Positions 9,444 to 17,991 of a DNA stretch of 64,000 bases are shown here, piece by piece; position 1 is the stretch's first letter; each line of letters begins with the position of its first letter. The DNA is taken from positions 466,506 to 530,505 of the forward strand of contig CANMGU010000002.1 in NCBI GenBank assembly GCA_947497455.1, in the 5' to 3' direction. Source of the stretch: an uncultured Sphingomonadaceae bacterium. Its GTDB lineage: Bacteria; Pseudomonadota; Alphaproteobacteria; Sphingomonadales; Sphingomonadaceae. Below the pieces are notes generated by a model that was not told the DNA's origin, searched no databases, and saw only the letters and a program-made list of their open reading frames with translations. The translations under genes were made by a program, and so were the position numbers.

Positions 9444-10201
9444 TGTCAGCAACACTTCCTCTCCCCACCTGGCGCGATGAAGCCTGGCGCTATGCTGACC
9501 TGAAGGCGCTGGAACCGGTCTGGCCGAAGCTGGACGGGCCCGAAAAGATCACGGTTGCGGAGGGCGATACGGCTTCTCGCCAAATTACCACGCTACCGAT
9601 AATCGATGATGTCGGAATAGTTGATCTCGACATCAGCATTGGTGATAATGCTACCTTCGCCTTGCATGTGCTGGCGAGTGCCGCAGATTATGGCCGGATT
9701 CAGGTCAAGGTGACCTTAGGCAAGGGCGCGCATTTTGAATTGGGCGGTGCGATATTGGGCAGCGGAACACAGACGCTGGAAATTGTCACAGAGACCATTC
9801 ACGCGGAGCCCAATGCAACCTCTAATCAGGTCGTGCGCTCGGTTCTGGCAGGCAAAGCTACGGGCAGTTTTCTTGGTCGGATCAATGTTGTGCGTAATGC
9901 ACAAAAAACCGATGCGGCGCAGTCGGTCAAAGCCATGCTGCTCGACCGCACCGCGACCGCTAATGCCAAACCAGAGCTGGAAATCTTTGCGGATGATGTG
10001 AAATGTGCCCATGGCGCAACCGTTGGTGAACTCGACAAGCAGGCGCTTTTCTACATGGCATCGCGCGGATTACCACCGGAGTTGGCCCAGAAACTCATGC
10101 TGCAAGCCTTTATCGCCGATGCCTTTGTCAGCATGGAAGACGATGCAGCTCGCGAGACGATTGAGAGGAAGGCGCTCGAAGTGTTGGAGCGGTTGTCGTG
10201 A
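9443..10201 (+). CDS. sufD: Fe-S cluster assembly protein SufD (short form)
   Basis: A 252-residue partner of SufB in the SufBCD scaffold. It has the SufB/SufD beta-helix core and the conserved C-terminal KCAHGATVGELDKQALFYMA with the Cys/His region at the SufB-SufD interface. It is much shorter than the roughly 420-residue Escherichia coli SufD; what is missing is most of the N-terminal region, as in relatives with compact SufD. It opens with LPLPTWRDEAWRYADLKAL, a typical SufD start. Its ATG overlaps the preceding stop, and its TGA overlaps the GTG of sufS. Confidence 0.93.
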   Translation: MSATLPLPTWRDEAWRYADLKALEPVWPKLDGPEKITVAEGDTASRQITTLPIIDDVGIVDLDISIGDNATFALHVLASAADYGRIQVKVTLGKGAHFELGGAILGSGTQTLEIVTETIHAEPNATSNQVVRSVLAGKATGSFLGRINVVRNAQKTDAAQSVKAMLLDRTATANAKPELEIFADDVKCAHGATVGELDKQALFYMASRGLPPELAQKLMLQAFIADAFVSMEDDAARETIERKALEVLERLS

Positions 10202-11409
10202 ACGAAATGTCTGCCATCAAGACAAGGTACCGCGCCGACTTTCCCGGGATTGCCGGCAATTGGCATTATCTCGACACGGCTGCCACGGCGCAAAAACCGA
10301 AGGCTGTGCTTGACGCTATTGCGCGCGCTTATGGTCCGGATTACGCAACCGTCCATCGCGGCGTCTATGAACGTTCGGCCAATATGACGCTGGCTTATGA
10401 AGCGGCGCGCAAACGGTTGGCCGGTTTCCTCAATGCAGCCAGCGAGAATGAAATTGTCTTCACCAGCGGCGCAACCGACAGCATCAATCTGGTCGCCGAA
10501 AGCTGGGGCAATGCGAATGTCGGTAAAGATGATCGGATCATGCTGTCGCAGCTGGAGCACCACAGCAATATCGTGCCGTGGCAATTGCTCGCCGAGCGAG
10601 TCGGAGCGCATATCGATGTCGCTCCGCTCACCGAAGATGGCCAGATTGATCTCGATTGGATCGAAGCCAATCTAACCGAGCAGCATAAGCTGGTCGCTTT
10701 GGCCCATGTGTCCAATGTGTTGGGATCCTTGCTCGACGCCAAACGGGCGGCGGCTATTGCTCATAAAGTCGGCGCAAAACTGTTGCTTGACGGCTGCCAG
10801 GCGGCACCGCGATTGCCTGTTGATGTGCAAGATATCGGCTGTGATTTCTATGTCTTTTCCGGGCATAAAATCTATGGGCCCACCGGTATAGGTGCGCTCT
10901 GGGCGCCTTATGAAATACTTGACGCCATGCCCCCATGGAAGGGTGGCGGCTCGATGATAGACCGGGTGAGCTTTGACGGCACGACCTTTGCGTCGCCGCC
11001 GGGTCGCTTCGAGGCAGGTACGCCGCATATCACAGGCGTTGTCGGTCTTGATACAGCAATCCAATATGTTGAAGCCATTGGACTGGATGTTATCTCCGCC
11101 CACGAAAACGCCACGCTTGCCAGTGCACGTGAAGCATTGTCGGGAATCAACAGCGTGCGCGTTTTTGGCCCAGAAAAGAGTATGGGCATATTAAGTTTCG
11201 CCATCGGAGACGTGCATCCGCATGACGTCGCCACCATATTGGATGAGGACGGTGTTGCAATTCGTGCGGGTCACCATTGTGCACAGCCGCTGATGGACTA
11301 TCTCGGTGTCCCGGCAACGGCAAGGGCGAGCTTTGGAATTTACAGCGACGCAGAAGATGTCGCAGCCCTGGTCCAGGGCATCGAACGGGTGAGAAAGATT
11401 TTCGGGTAG
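10198..11409 (+). CDS. sufS: Cysteine desulfurase SufS
   Basis: A 403-residue class V aminotransferase-fold enzyme that releases sulfur from cysteine for Fe-S assembly. K224 in FSGHKIYGPTG binds pyridoxal phosphate, and C361 in RAGHHCAQPLMDY is the persulfide-forming Cys of group II desulfurases. The start is GTG with GGAG eight bases before it, overlapping the sufD stop; an ATG three codons later is the alternative. No sufE or sufU sulfur-acceptor gene is present in this operon, so the acceptor must be encoded elsewhere or another operon member takes that role. Confidence 0.97.
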   Translation: MNEMSAIKTRYRADFPGIAGNWHYLDTAATAQKPKAVLDAIARAYGPDYATVHRGVYERSANMTLAYEAARKRLAGFLNAASENEIVFTSGATDSINLVAESWGNANVGKDDRIMLSQLEHHSNIVPWQLLAERVGAHIDVAPLTEDGQIDLDWIEANLTEQHKLVALAHVSNVLGSLLDAKRAAAIAHKVGAKLLLDGCQAAPRLPVDVQDIGCDFYVFSGHKIYGPTGIGALWAPYEILDAMPPWKGGGSMIDRVSFDGTTFASPPGRFEAGTPHITGVVGLDTAIQYVEAIGLDVISAHENATLASAREALSGINSVRVFGPEKSMGILSFAIGDVHPHDVATILDEDGVAIRAGHHCAQPLMDYLGVPATARASFGIYSDAEDVAALVQGIERVRKIFG

Positions 11410-11418
11410 GAAGAAGCA

Positions 11419-11940
11419 ATGAACGAAGAAAGCAAAATAGTGGTCGAAGAAGTCGACAGTGTGGAAAAGCCGCCCCTGGCCAAGGTCGAGGATGCAGTGG
11501 AGGACAAGCCTGAGCCGGTAATGGCGCCTTCGCCTTATGAAGCTGAAAGCGATGCCAGCAAGCTTAGCCGCAAGCGGGACTATCTTGAGGGCTTTCTGGC
11601 GCAGCAACCGACCGATACACCGGCTGGTGAAGCGGGCGGCGATCTCTATGAAGCCGTCGTCGATACCTTGAAGTCGATTTATGACCCTGAGATTCCGGTG
11701 AATATCTATGACCTTGGGTTGATCTATGGTGTCGAGATTACGCCCGACAATCACGCCATCGTAACCATGACCCTGACCACGCCGCATTGCCCGGTCGCTG
11801 AATCCATGCCCGGTGAAATCGAAATGCAGGTCGGCAGTGTGCCTGGCGTTGGCCATAGCGAAGTGAACCTCGTCTGGGACCCGCCATGGGATCCCCAGAA
11901 GATGAGCGACGAAGCGAAGTTGGAACTGGGGATGTTATGA
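11419..11940 (+). CDS. sufT: SufT/DUF59 (MIP18-like) Fe-S maturation protein
   Basis: A 173-residue protein. Residues from about 75 on form the DUF59/MIP18 domain, with the hallmark SIYDPEIPVNIYDLGLIYG and the conserved Cys in TTPHCPVAESMP. The first 70 residues are an acidic, low-complexity extension rich in Glu, Lys and Pro, probably unstructured. SufT proteins act in later steps of cluster delivery to target enzymes. It follows sufS by nine bases and its stop overlaps the next start by ATGA. Confidence 0.92.
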   Translation: MNEESKIVVEEVDSVEKPPLAKVEDAVEDKPEPVMAPSPYEAESDASKLSRKRDYLEGFLAQQPTDTPAGEAGGDLYEAVVDTLKSIYDPEIPVNIYDLGLIYGVEITPDNHAIVTMTLTTPHCPVAESMPGEIEMQVGSVPGVGHSEVNLVWDPPWDPQKMSDEAKLELGML

Positions 11941-12443
11941 CGGCAACGGCGACTCTTTCAGCGACTATCGTCCGGGCGGATTACGCCAATGCGGATCATG
12001 CGGCAGACATTGTTCAGATGCTGCGTGTCTATGCGATGGATCCAATGGGCGGTGGTGAAGATCTCTCGTCAGAGGTTCAGGCGAATCTGGTGCCCGGATT
12101 GGCCGCGACACCAGCGGCCTCCTCCTTACTCGCCTATGTTGGTGACGAAGTTGCTGGGCTCGCCAATCTGATGACCAGTTTTTCATCATTTGGCGGTAAA
12201 CCGTTGATCAATATCCATGACATAGTGGTATCCAAGAAGCATCGCGGATTGGGTATTGGGCGCAAGCTATTCGCAGAGATTGAATCGATCGCGCATGATA
12301 TCGGCGCCTGTAAAGTGACTTTGGAAGTGCTTGAAGGCAATGAACCAGCGCGCGGGCTTTATGCTTCTCTGGGCTATGGTGATTATCAACTCGACCCGAA
12401 AATGGGCAAAGCATTGTTCTGGCAAAAAAGGCTTGAGACATGA
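11937..12443 (+). CDS. GNAT-family N-acetyltransferase within the suf operon
   Basis: A 168-residue single-domain acetyltransferase. The acetyl-CoA-binding motif A is VVSKKHRGLGIGRKLFAEIE (R/Q-x-x-G-x-G/A present as RGLGIG), followed by NEPARGLYASLGYGDY typical of the C-terminal part. The start was taken at the ATG overlapping the sufT stop; an upstream in-frame codon would overlap sufT by more than 50 bases. Its stop overlaps the sufA start. The substrate is unknown; presence inside the operon suggests, but does not prove, a link to Fe-S assembly. Confidence 0.88.
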   Translation: MTATATLSATIVRADYANADHAADIVQMLRVYAMDPMGGGEDLSSEVQANLVPGLAATPAASSLLAYVGDEVAGLANLMTSFSSFGGKPLINIHDIVVSKKHRGLGIGRKLFAEIESIAHDIGACKVTLEVLEGNEPARGLYASLGYGDYQLDPKMGKALFWQKRLET

Positions 12444-12802
12444 CTGAAACGAAAACCAAAACGCGCGAAATTCCCGCAGCAATCATCCTGACGCCGGCGG
12501 CGGAGCAACGCATTGCCGACCTGATGGCCAAGGCGCCGGAAGATGTGATCGGTGTCAAATTATCCACCCCGCGCAGGGGCTGTTCGGGTCTCGCCTATTC
12601 GGTCGACTATGTCACCGAGGAAGTGAAATTTGACGAAAAGATCGTCACTCCAGGCGGCGTATTTTATGTCGATGGGCCAAGCGTATTGTACCTCGTCGGC
12701 TCGACCATGGACTGGCAGGAAGATGATTTCACCGCCGGCTTCGTGTTCAATAATCCCAATTCCAAGGGCGATTGTGGGTGCGGGGAATCGTTCACGGTTT
12801 GA
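12440..12802 (+). CDS. sufA: A-type Fe-S carrier protein SufA/IscA
   Basis: A 120-residue HesB/IscA-family carrier that passes Fe-S clusters to target proteins. The three ligand cysteines are C48 in RRGCSGLAY and C112, C114 in GDCGCGESF. A 15-residue Lys/Thr-rich N-terminal tail precedes the domain. It is the last gene of the suf operon, coupled to the GNAT gene by ATGA. I see no clear terminator in the 42 bases before the convergent gene. Confidence 0.95.
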   Translation: MTETKTKTREIPAAIILTPAAEQRIADLMAKAPEDVIGVKLSTPRRGCSGLAYSVDYVTEEVKFDEKIVTPGGVFYVDGPSVLYLVGSTMDWQEDDFTAGFVFNNPNSKGDCGCGESFTV

Positions 12803-12844
12803 GAAACGACAAAAGGCTCATCGGGAATCAGTAGATCAATATTG

Positions 12845-13669
12845 TCATCTTGGGACTTGCCAACGCACCGCCGATATCCAGGTGCTTGTCACCCTTTCTC
12901 CCTTTTCATTCAAAGCCGGAATGAAGCGTGCCCGCTTTTCAAGAAGTTTACATGCCTGGTCGTCAAGCGATTGGTGACCACTCGATTGTAATATCACACA
13001 ATTTTCAGTCCGACCTTCCCTGTCAACGAGCAGCATGAATCGCGTTGTTCCTTCGAGGTCTTTTCTCAGTGCCTCAGTTGGATAGTCATAAGCCGTCACC
13101 CATCGGCCAGGACTGTGATCGGGCTTGGGCAGCCTGGAAAGCAACTCTACTTGTCCGTAGTCGACACCGAATGCCTCATAAAGATTGCGTTGGCATTGTT
13201 CTAGAGCTTCGTTGACAGATTTCATCCCGGTAAGCCTTAGAGCCACTTCGGAATTTTTTGCGCTATTCAATCTCAAAGTTATTTCATCGGGCAAATCTTC
13301 CAAGAATGCGATGTCAAAACCGTAGATCTGCCAGATTAAAAGATTCTCATCTCTATTCCTCAAGAAATAAGCGTTTTTCTTTAGCTCAGCACCAGTCTCA
13401 TCGATTGTGAAAACAACATCCGCTTCCCAGTATCGTCTTTTGGTGGTCGGTTTCGTGACGAGATAGAAGCTAGCGCCCCTGAGATCAAAAGCCTGAGAAA
13501 TCTGAATTTGAATTTCTCCGCTAGCGCCTTTGAATATGCGCTTCAGATCACAAGCAGATTCTGCATAATGGATATTCCATGGAGACAGCGGCTGATAGAC
13601 TTCAGCTCTAACATTGGCTGGTACCATAATGGCGGCCAATAACAGCAGTATAAGTAACATACGATTCAT
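12845..13669 (-). CDS. Exported protein with TonB C-terminal domain (first of a tandem pair)
   Basis: A 274-residue protein with an N-terminal hydrophobic segment ending in a signal-peptidase-like site (NVRAEVYQ), so probably periplasmic. The middle (about 25-165) is unfamiliar and Cys-poor. The end, from RWVTAYDYPTEALRKDLEGT to ISAVRWQVPR, is a TonB C-terminal domain with the typical CVILQSSGHQSLDDQAC and RARFIPALNEKG. Unlike TonB it has no Pro-rich spacer. It resembles the upstream neighbour at 13768-14679 in layout and C-terminus, so the two look like a duplication. Start uncertain: ATG preferred over a GTG two codons earlier. Confidence 0.82.
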   Translation of the reverse strand: MNRMLLILLLLAAIMVPANVRAEVYQPLSPWNIHYAESACDLKRIFKGASGEIQIQISQAFDLRGASFYLVTKPTTKRRYWEADVVFTIDETGAELKKNAYFLRNRDENLLIWQIYGFDIAFLEDLPDEITLRLNSAKNSEVALRLTGMKSVNEALEQCQRNLYEAFGVDYGQVELLSRLPKPDHSPGRWVTAYDYPTEALRKDLEGTTRFMLLVDREGRTENCVILQSSGHQSLDDQACKLLEKRARFIPALNEKGERVTSTWISAVRWQVPR

Positions 13670-13767
13670 ATACACTCACTAACTGAAACCTCCCCAGTTG
13701 ATTCCGGTTCGGCGTTAAACAGATTTGCGATCAGGCGACTAAGATCAAACCTGTTACAGCCCGATGA

Positions 13768-14679
13768 TTATCTCGGAATTTGGAATTGCACAGTGCTTTG
13801 CCAGAAGGAAGTAATCGGTTGTCCTTCTGCATCCAAAGCTGGGAAGAATTCAGCGCGCTTCATCAACGACTTGCACACGGCATCGTCAAATTCCTTTGGC
13901 CGTGTCGTCTTTTGAATATGGCAGCCCTTGATCTCACCAGCAGCACCAATATCGACTCTGAACTGAACCAATGCAGGTTGTCCCTGACTGAGCATATCGG
14001 TTGGATAATCGTTGGGGATGACCCAACGGCCCGGATTACTGGCCGGCTGTGCTGCTCTGCGAAGGCTTTTGTGTTTTTCAACGTCTATGCCCCAATTGGC
14101 CATCAATTCATCAATGCATGTGGAAAGGGCAGCAAAGGGTTTGACCATGGAGCCCAATTCCAATTGCACTGGCTGCTTAAGCGGGCGCCCGACGGAGAGA
14201 TATTTTACGGCTGCTTGTCGTTCTGCGCTAACCGCTTCGACCAAAGGTTCGTAATATCGACTGCCTTGCCTAATCCTCTGTGTTGGAGCTTTATTGGGCG
14301 CTGCGATGCCTATTTGCCCTTGAAAAACCAGCGCGGGCCTGTCTTCGCCTAAGCTACCAATGAAAAAGTTTACATCCTGCTCTTTTTCGGATGGACCAAA
14401 TTGCAGCTTTGCTGGTCGTTTATCGCTCCGCAATTTGACCGGTTTACCACCCAGGGTGAGACGGAATCCATCATTTGGACCAAATCTGCTAAAAATTGCC
14501 AGCACACTCTTGTCTTCAGAACCAAATTGACGGAGCAGTCGACAGCTATCATCGTCGTAACTCGCAATCCATTGGGAACTTGGCTTGAGTATCAGGGGCT
14601 GTTTTTGCGCGACCACGGGCGGGCTCAAGAGAACACCACCGGTGAAAACGAAAACAATGAAGCACAATAATCTATTCAT
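13768..14679 (-). CDS. Exported protein with TonB C-terminal domain (second of the pair)
   Basis: A 303-residue protein. A signal peptide (MNRLLCFIVFVFTGG then PPVVAQKQ) directs it out of the cytosol. A variable region with DDDSCRLLRQFG and FFIGSLGEDRP fills the centre. The last 85 residues are a TonB C-terminal domain (GRWVIPNDYPTDMLSQGQPA, then CHIQKTTRPKEFDDAVC and RAEFFPALDAEGQPI). Two Cys at equivalent sites in both paralogues could form a disulfide. The start was set at the ATG that directly begins the signal peptide; a codon nine residues earlier is possible. It lies upstream of its paralogue on the same strand, 98 bases away. Confidence 0.82.
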   Translation of the reverse strand: MNRLLCFIVFVFTGGVLLSPPVVAQKQPLILKPSSQWIASYDDDSCRLLRQFGSEDKSVLAIFSRFGPNDGFRLTLGGKPVKLRSDKRPAKLQFGPSEKEQDVNFFIGSLGEDRPALVFQGQIGIAAPNKAPTQRIRQGSRYYEPLVEAVSAERQAAVKYLSVGRPLKQPVQLELGSMVKPFAALSTCIDELMANWGIDVEKHKSLRRAAQPASNPGRWVIPNDYPTDMLSQGQPALVQFRVDIGAAGEIKGCHIQKTTRPKEFDDAVCKSLMKRAEFFPALDAEGQPITSFWQSTVQFQIPR

Positions 14680-14737
14680 GATGAGACAATATTCTATGAC
14701 GGACATATTGCAATAATTGGTTCATTCATGAGCCAAT

Positions 14738-14766
14738 AAAAAACCCCGGCGCTTTCACGCCGGGGT
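14738..14766 (-). terminator. Rho-independent terminator of the etfBA transcript
   Basis: Read on the minus strand: an 8-bp perfect stem CCCCGGCG / CGCCGGGG (14744-14751 and 14758-14765) with a 6-base loop, followed by TTTTTTATT. It lies 45 bases after the etfA stop and separates etfBA from the TonB-domain genes downstream. Confidence 0.92.
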
Positions 14767-14810
14767 CTGAAATTGTCAAACGGGTTTGAATGCCCTGTTT
14801 TTCGCAACGC

Positions 14811-15740
14811 CTAAACCTTCTCGGTCAATTCCGGCACGGCGTTAAACAGATCCGCAACCAGGCCGATATCAGCAATCTGGAAAATCGGAGCGTCTTCGTC
14901 CTTGTTGATCGCGACGATCGTCTTGGAGTCTTTCATGCCCGCCAGATGCTGGATCGCCCCGGAAATGCCGATGGCGATATAGACTTCCGGTGCAACAATC
15001 TTGCCGGTTTGGCCGACCTGATAATCGTTGGGGACATAGCCTGCATCAACTGCGGCGCGTGAAGCACCGATGCCGGCGCCAAGCTTGTCGGCGAGTGGTG
15101 TGATGACTTCTTCGAATTTTTCCGAAGAGCCCAATGCGCGGCCGCCTGATACGATGATCTTGGCGGAGGTTAGTTCCGGACGTTCGGACTTGGCGATTTC
15201 TTCGCTGACGAAGCTCGACAGGCCGGATTCACCTGCGCCGGTCACGCCTTCGACGGATGCGGAACCCCCTTCAGCGGCCGCCTTGTCAAACGCTGTCCCA
15301 CGCACGGTGATGACTTTCTTGGCATCGGAAGATTGGACGGTGGCAATTGCGTTGCCCGCGTAAATCGGACGCGTGAACGTGTCTTCGCTTTCCACGGAGA
15401 GAATGTCCGAAATCTGCATCACGTCGAGCAGAGCAGCGACGCGTGGCGCAATGTTTTTTCCGGTCGTTGTTGCGGGTGCGAGGAAAGCGTCATGGCTTTC
15501 CATCAGGCTAGCAACCAAGGGCGCAACATTTTCAGCAAGCTGATTTGCCAGCGATGCGTCATCGGCGACATGCACGGTGCTGACACCGGCAACTTTGGAG
15601 GCTTGCTCACCAACACTGGCACAACCGGAGCCGACCACCAGAGCGTGAACTTCACCCAGTTGCGATGCGGCGGTAACAACAGCCAGCGTCGCGTCTTTCA
15701 TGTCTGTATTGTCATGTTCTACGAGTACAAGAGTCTTCAT
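14811..15740 (-). CDS. etfA: Electron transfer flavoprotein, alpha subunit
   Basis: A 309-residue FAD-binding subunit of ETF, which takes electrons from acyl-CoA and other dehydrogenases and passes them to ETF:ubiquinone oxidoreductase. The FAD domain is clear: [34 protein letters not shown] (typically R, D and Q contacts), and [17 protein letters not shown] with the following [16 protein letters not shown]. Its ATG overlaps the etfB stop by one base. A terminator follows. Confidence 0.97.
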   Translation of the reverse strand: MKTLVLVEHDNTDMKDATLAVVTAASQLGEVHALVVGSGCASVGEQASKVAGVSTVHVADDASLANQLAENVAPLVASLMESHDAFLAPATTTGKNIAPRVAALLDVMQISDILSVESEDTFTRPIYAGNAIATVQSSDAKKVITVRGTAFDKAAAEGGSASVEGVTGAGESGLSSFVSEEIAKSERPELTSAKIIVSGGRALGSSEKFEEVITPLADKLGAGIGASRAAVDAGYVPNDYQVGQTGKIVAPEVYIAIGISGAIQHLAGMKDSKTIVAINKDEDAPIFQIADIGLVADLFNAVPELTEKV

Positions 15741-16486
15741 CAGATGGCTCCTACAGCTTTAAGTTTGGCGACCAGCGCATCTACATCTTCAACCTTTTCA
15801 CCGGCCTGGCGCACAGGCGGTTCGGAAACATTGGTGGTGGTGAGACGCGGAGAAATATCGACGCCATAATCGGCAGGTGTTTTCTCATCGAGCGGCTTCT
15901 TCTTGGCCTTCATGATGTTGGGCAGCGACGCATAACGCGGCTCGTTGAGGCGCAGGTCAGTGGTGACCACGGCAGGCAGGTTCAATTTGACCGTCTGCAG
16001 ACCACCGTCAATTTCGCGCTTCACTTCGACGCTGTCACCATCGACAGAAACGGTGTTAGCGAACGTGCCTTGACCCCAGCCGAGCAAGGCGGCGAGCATC
16101 TGGCCTGTTTGGTTTGAGTCATCGTCAATCGCCTGTTTGCCGGTAATCACCAGCTTTGGAGCTTCTTCTTCGACAATCTTGGCGAGGATTTTAGCAACGC
16201 CCAGTGGCTCGACTTCTTCGTCGGTCATCACCAGGATCGCGCGGTCTGCACCCATGGCGAGAGCGGTACGCAGCGTTTCCTGCGCCTTTTGTGGGCCAAC
16301 CGAAACCGCAACGATTTCTTCTGCCTTGCCTGCTTCTTTCAGGCGAATCGCTTCTTCGACAGAGATTTCGTCAAATGGGTTCATCGACATTTTGACATTG
16401 GCGAGATCAACGCCGCTGCCGTCGGATTTCACCCGTGGTTTCACATTATAGTCTATCACCCGTTTGACGGGCACCAGGATTTTCAT
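15740..16486 (-). CDS. etfB: Electron transfer flavoprotein, beta subunit
   Basis: A 248-residue ETF beta subunit that binds AMP structurally and carries the loop recognising partner dehydrogenases. Seen: [35 protein letters not shown], and [20 protein letters not shown], the family signature. AAGGAAAC precedes the start at good distance. It sits 132 bases after sucC on the same strand but has its own candidate operator (16525-16545), so it is likely transcribed separately with etfA. Confidence 0.97.
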   Translation of the reverse strand: MKILVPVKRVIDYNVKPRVKSDGSGVDLANVKMSMNPFDEISVEEAIRLKEAGKAEEIVAVSVGPQKAQETLRTALAMGADRAILVMTDEEVEPLGVAKILAKIVEEEAPKLVITGKQAIDDDSNQTGQMLAALLGWGQGTFANTVSVDGDSVEVKREIDGGLQTVKLNLPAVVTTDLRLNEPRYASLPNIMKAKKKPLDEKTPADYGVDISPRLTTTNVSEPPVRQAGEKVEDVDALVAKLKAVGAI

Positions 16487-16524
16487 TGCTGTTTCCTTCT
16501 TTATAATATTGCGAACGCTTTAAC

Positions 16525-16545
16525 TTACGTTCACGTAAACGTCAA
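16525..16545 (-). promoter_or_regulatory. ACGT-repeat palindrome upstream of etfBA (LiuR/MerR-like operator candidate)
   Basis: The 21 bases contain ACGT three times at six-base spacing and form an imperfect palindrome around the middle ACGT (about eight of ten arm pairs match). It lies 39 bases before the etfB start. Its form resembles the ACGT-rich sites of LiuR, the MerR-family regulator of branched-chain amino acid and fatty acid catabolism in proteobacteria, whose regulons often include etfBA. The match is from memory of the motif and is inference. Confidence 0.45.
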
Positions 16546-16618
16546 ATATCTATGTTGCGGCGCAGCATGCGTGATCAGGCACGCCCTGCATAGCTGTACT
16601 TTGTGCCTATGCAGCGGT

Positions 16619-17818
16619 TCAGGCTGCGTCTTTCACTTGCGCAACAATTTTCTTCGCGGCGTCGCCGAGATCGTCGGCGGATACAATCGGCAGACCGCTA
16701 TTCGCCAGGATTTCTTTGCCTTTGGCGACATTCGTGCCTTCCAGTCGGACCACGAGCGGAACCGACAGATCGACTTCCTTCGCCGCGGTGACAATGCCTT
16801 CAGCAATAATGTCGCATTTCATGATACCGCCGAAAATATTGACCAAAATGCCTTCAACTGCTGGGTCAGCCAGAATGATCTTGAACGCTGCAGTCACTTT
16901 TTCTGTGGTTGCGCCACCACCCACATCGAGGAAGTTTGCCGGGAAGGCGCCGTTGAGCTTGATGATATCCATTGTCGCCATGGCTAGGCCGGCACCATTG
17001 ACCATGCAGCCGATATTGCCGTCCAGCTTGATGTACGCGAGGTCATATTTGGAGGCTTCGACTTCCGCCGGATCTTCTTCGGTCACATCCCGCAATTCCA
17101 TCAGGTTCGGGTGACGCATCAGGGCGTTGCCGTCAAAGCTCATCTTGGTGTCGAGCACGAGCAGCTGGGCGTCTTTGGTTTCGACCAGCGGGTTAATTTC
17201 CAGCATCTCGCAGTCCATGTCGGTGAAAGCCGTGTAAAGCTGTTTGCCAAGTTTCTGGGCTTGCTTGTTGAGGTCACCAGACAGGCCGAGAGCAAAAGCC
17301 ATCGACCGGCCATGATGCGGCATGAAGCCTTGTGCTGGATCAATCGTAATCGTTTTGATCTTTTCGGGGGTGTTATGCGCGACATCTTCAATATCCATAC
17401 CGCCTTCGGTTGAGACAATCATCGCGATCCGGCCGGTTGCACGGTCGACCAGCATGGAAAGATAATATTCTTCCGCAATATCGACGCCGTCGGTGACGTA
17501 GAGGCGGTTGACCTGCTTGCCTTCATCACCAGTCTGAATGGTAACCAGCGTGTTGCCAAGCATTTCAGTGGCATTCTCGCGAACCGCATCGACCGATTTC
17601 GATAGTCGTACGCCGCCGCTTGCATCCGGACCGAGTTCCTTGAACTTGCCCTTACCGCGCCCGCCTGCGTGAATTTGCGCCTTCACCACGTAAAGCGGTC
17701 CAGGTAATTTCTCCGCGGCTACGACGGCTTCATCAACGGTCAGTGCCGCGTGGCCTGCAGGAATGCCGATGCCATATTTGGCAAGTTGTTCTTTGGCCTG
17801 ATATTCATGGATGTTCAT
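16619..17818 (-). CDS. sucC: Succinate-CoA ligase (ADP-forming), beta subunit
   Basis: A 399-residue ATP-grasp subunit that, with SucD, interconverts succinyl-CoA and succinate in the TCA cycle with ATP formation. Seen: [32 protein letters not shown] (nucleotide loop), [10 protein letters not shown] (Mg-binding), [18 protein letters not shown] and [16 protein letters not shown]. The alpha-subunit gene sucD is not adjacent, unlike in most bacteria, where sucCD are paired; it must be elsewhere. etfBA follow on the same strand. Confidence 0.98.
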   Translation of the reverse strand: MNIHEYQAKEQLAKYGIGIPAGHAALTVDEAVVAAEKLPGPLYVVKAQIHAGGRGKGKFKELGPDASGGVRLSKSVDAVRENATEMLGNTLVTIQTGDEGKQVNRLYVTDGVDIAEEYYLSMLVDRATGRIAMIVSTEGGMDIEDVAHNTPEKIKTITIDPAQGFMPHHGRSMAFALGLSGDLNKQAQKLGKQLYTAFTDMDCEMLEINPLVETKDAQLLVLDTKMSFDGNALMRHPNLMELRDVTEEDPAEVEASKYDLAYIKLDGNIGCMVNGAGLAMATMDIIKLNGAFPANFLDVGGGATTEKVTAAFKIILADPAVEGILVNIFGGIMKCDIIAEGIVTAAKEVDLSVPLVVRLEGTNVAKGKEILANSGLPIVSADDLGDAAKKIVAQVKDAA

Positions 17819-17991
17819 GGGACGGTGCAGCGCCTTTCTGTATCTTCTGTTAGCGAGTCTTGCGGAGGGCTAAAGCATAGTCAGGGGCCGATTTCTACCC
17901 CGATTTATGATATTTGTTGCATCTCTGAACAGCTCTGTAATTATAGGCTAACCGTGATTTTCATTCCCCCCTTGGTGAAAGAGGATATCCC

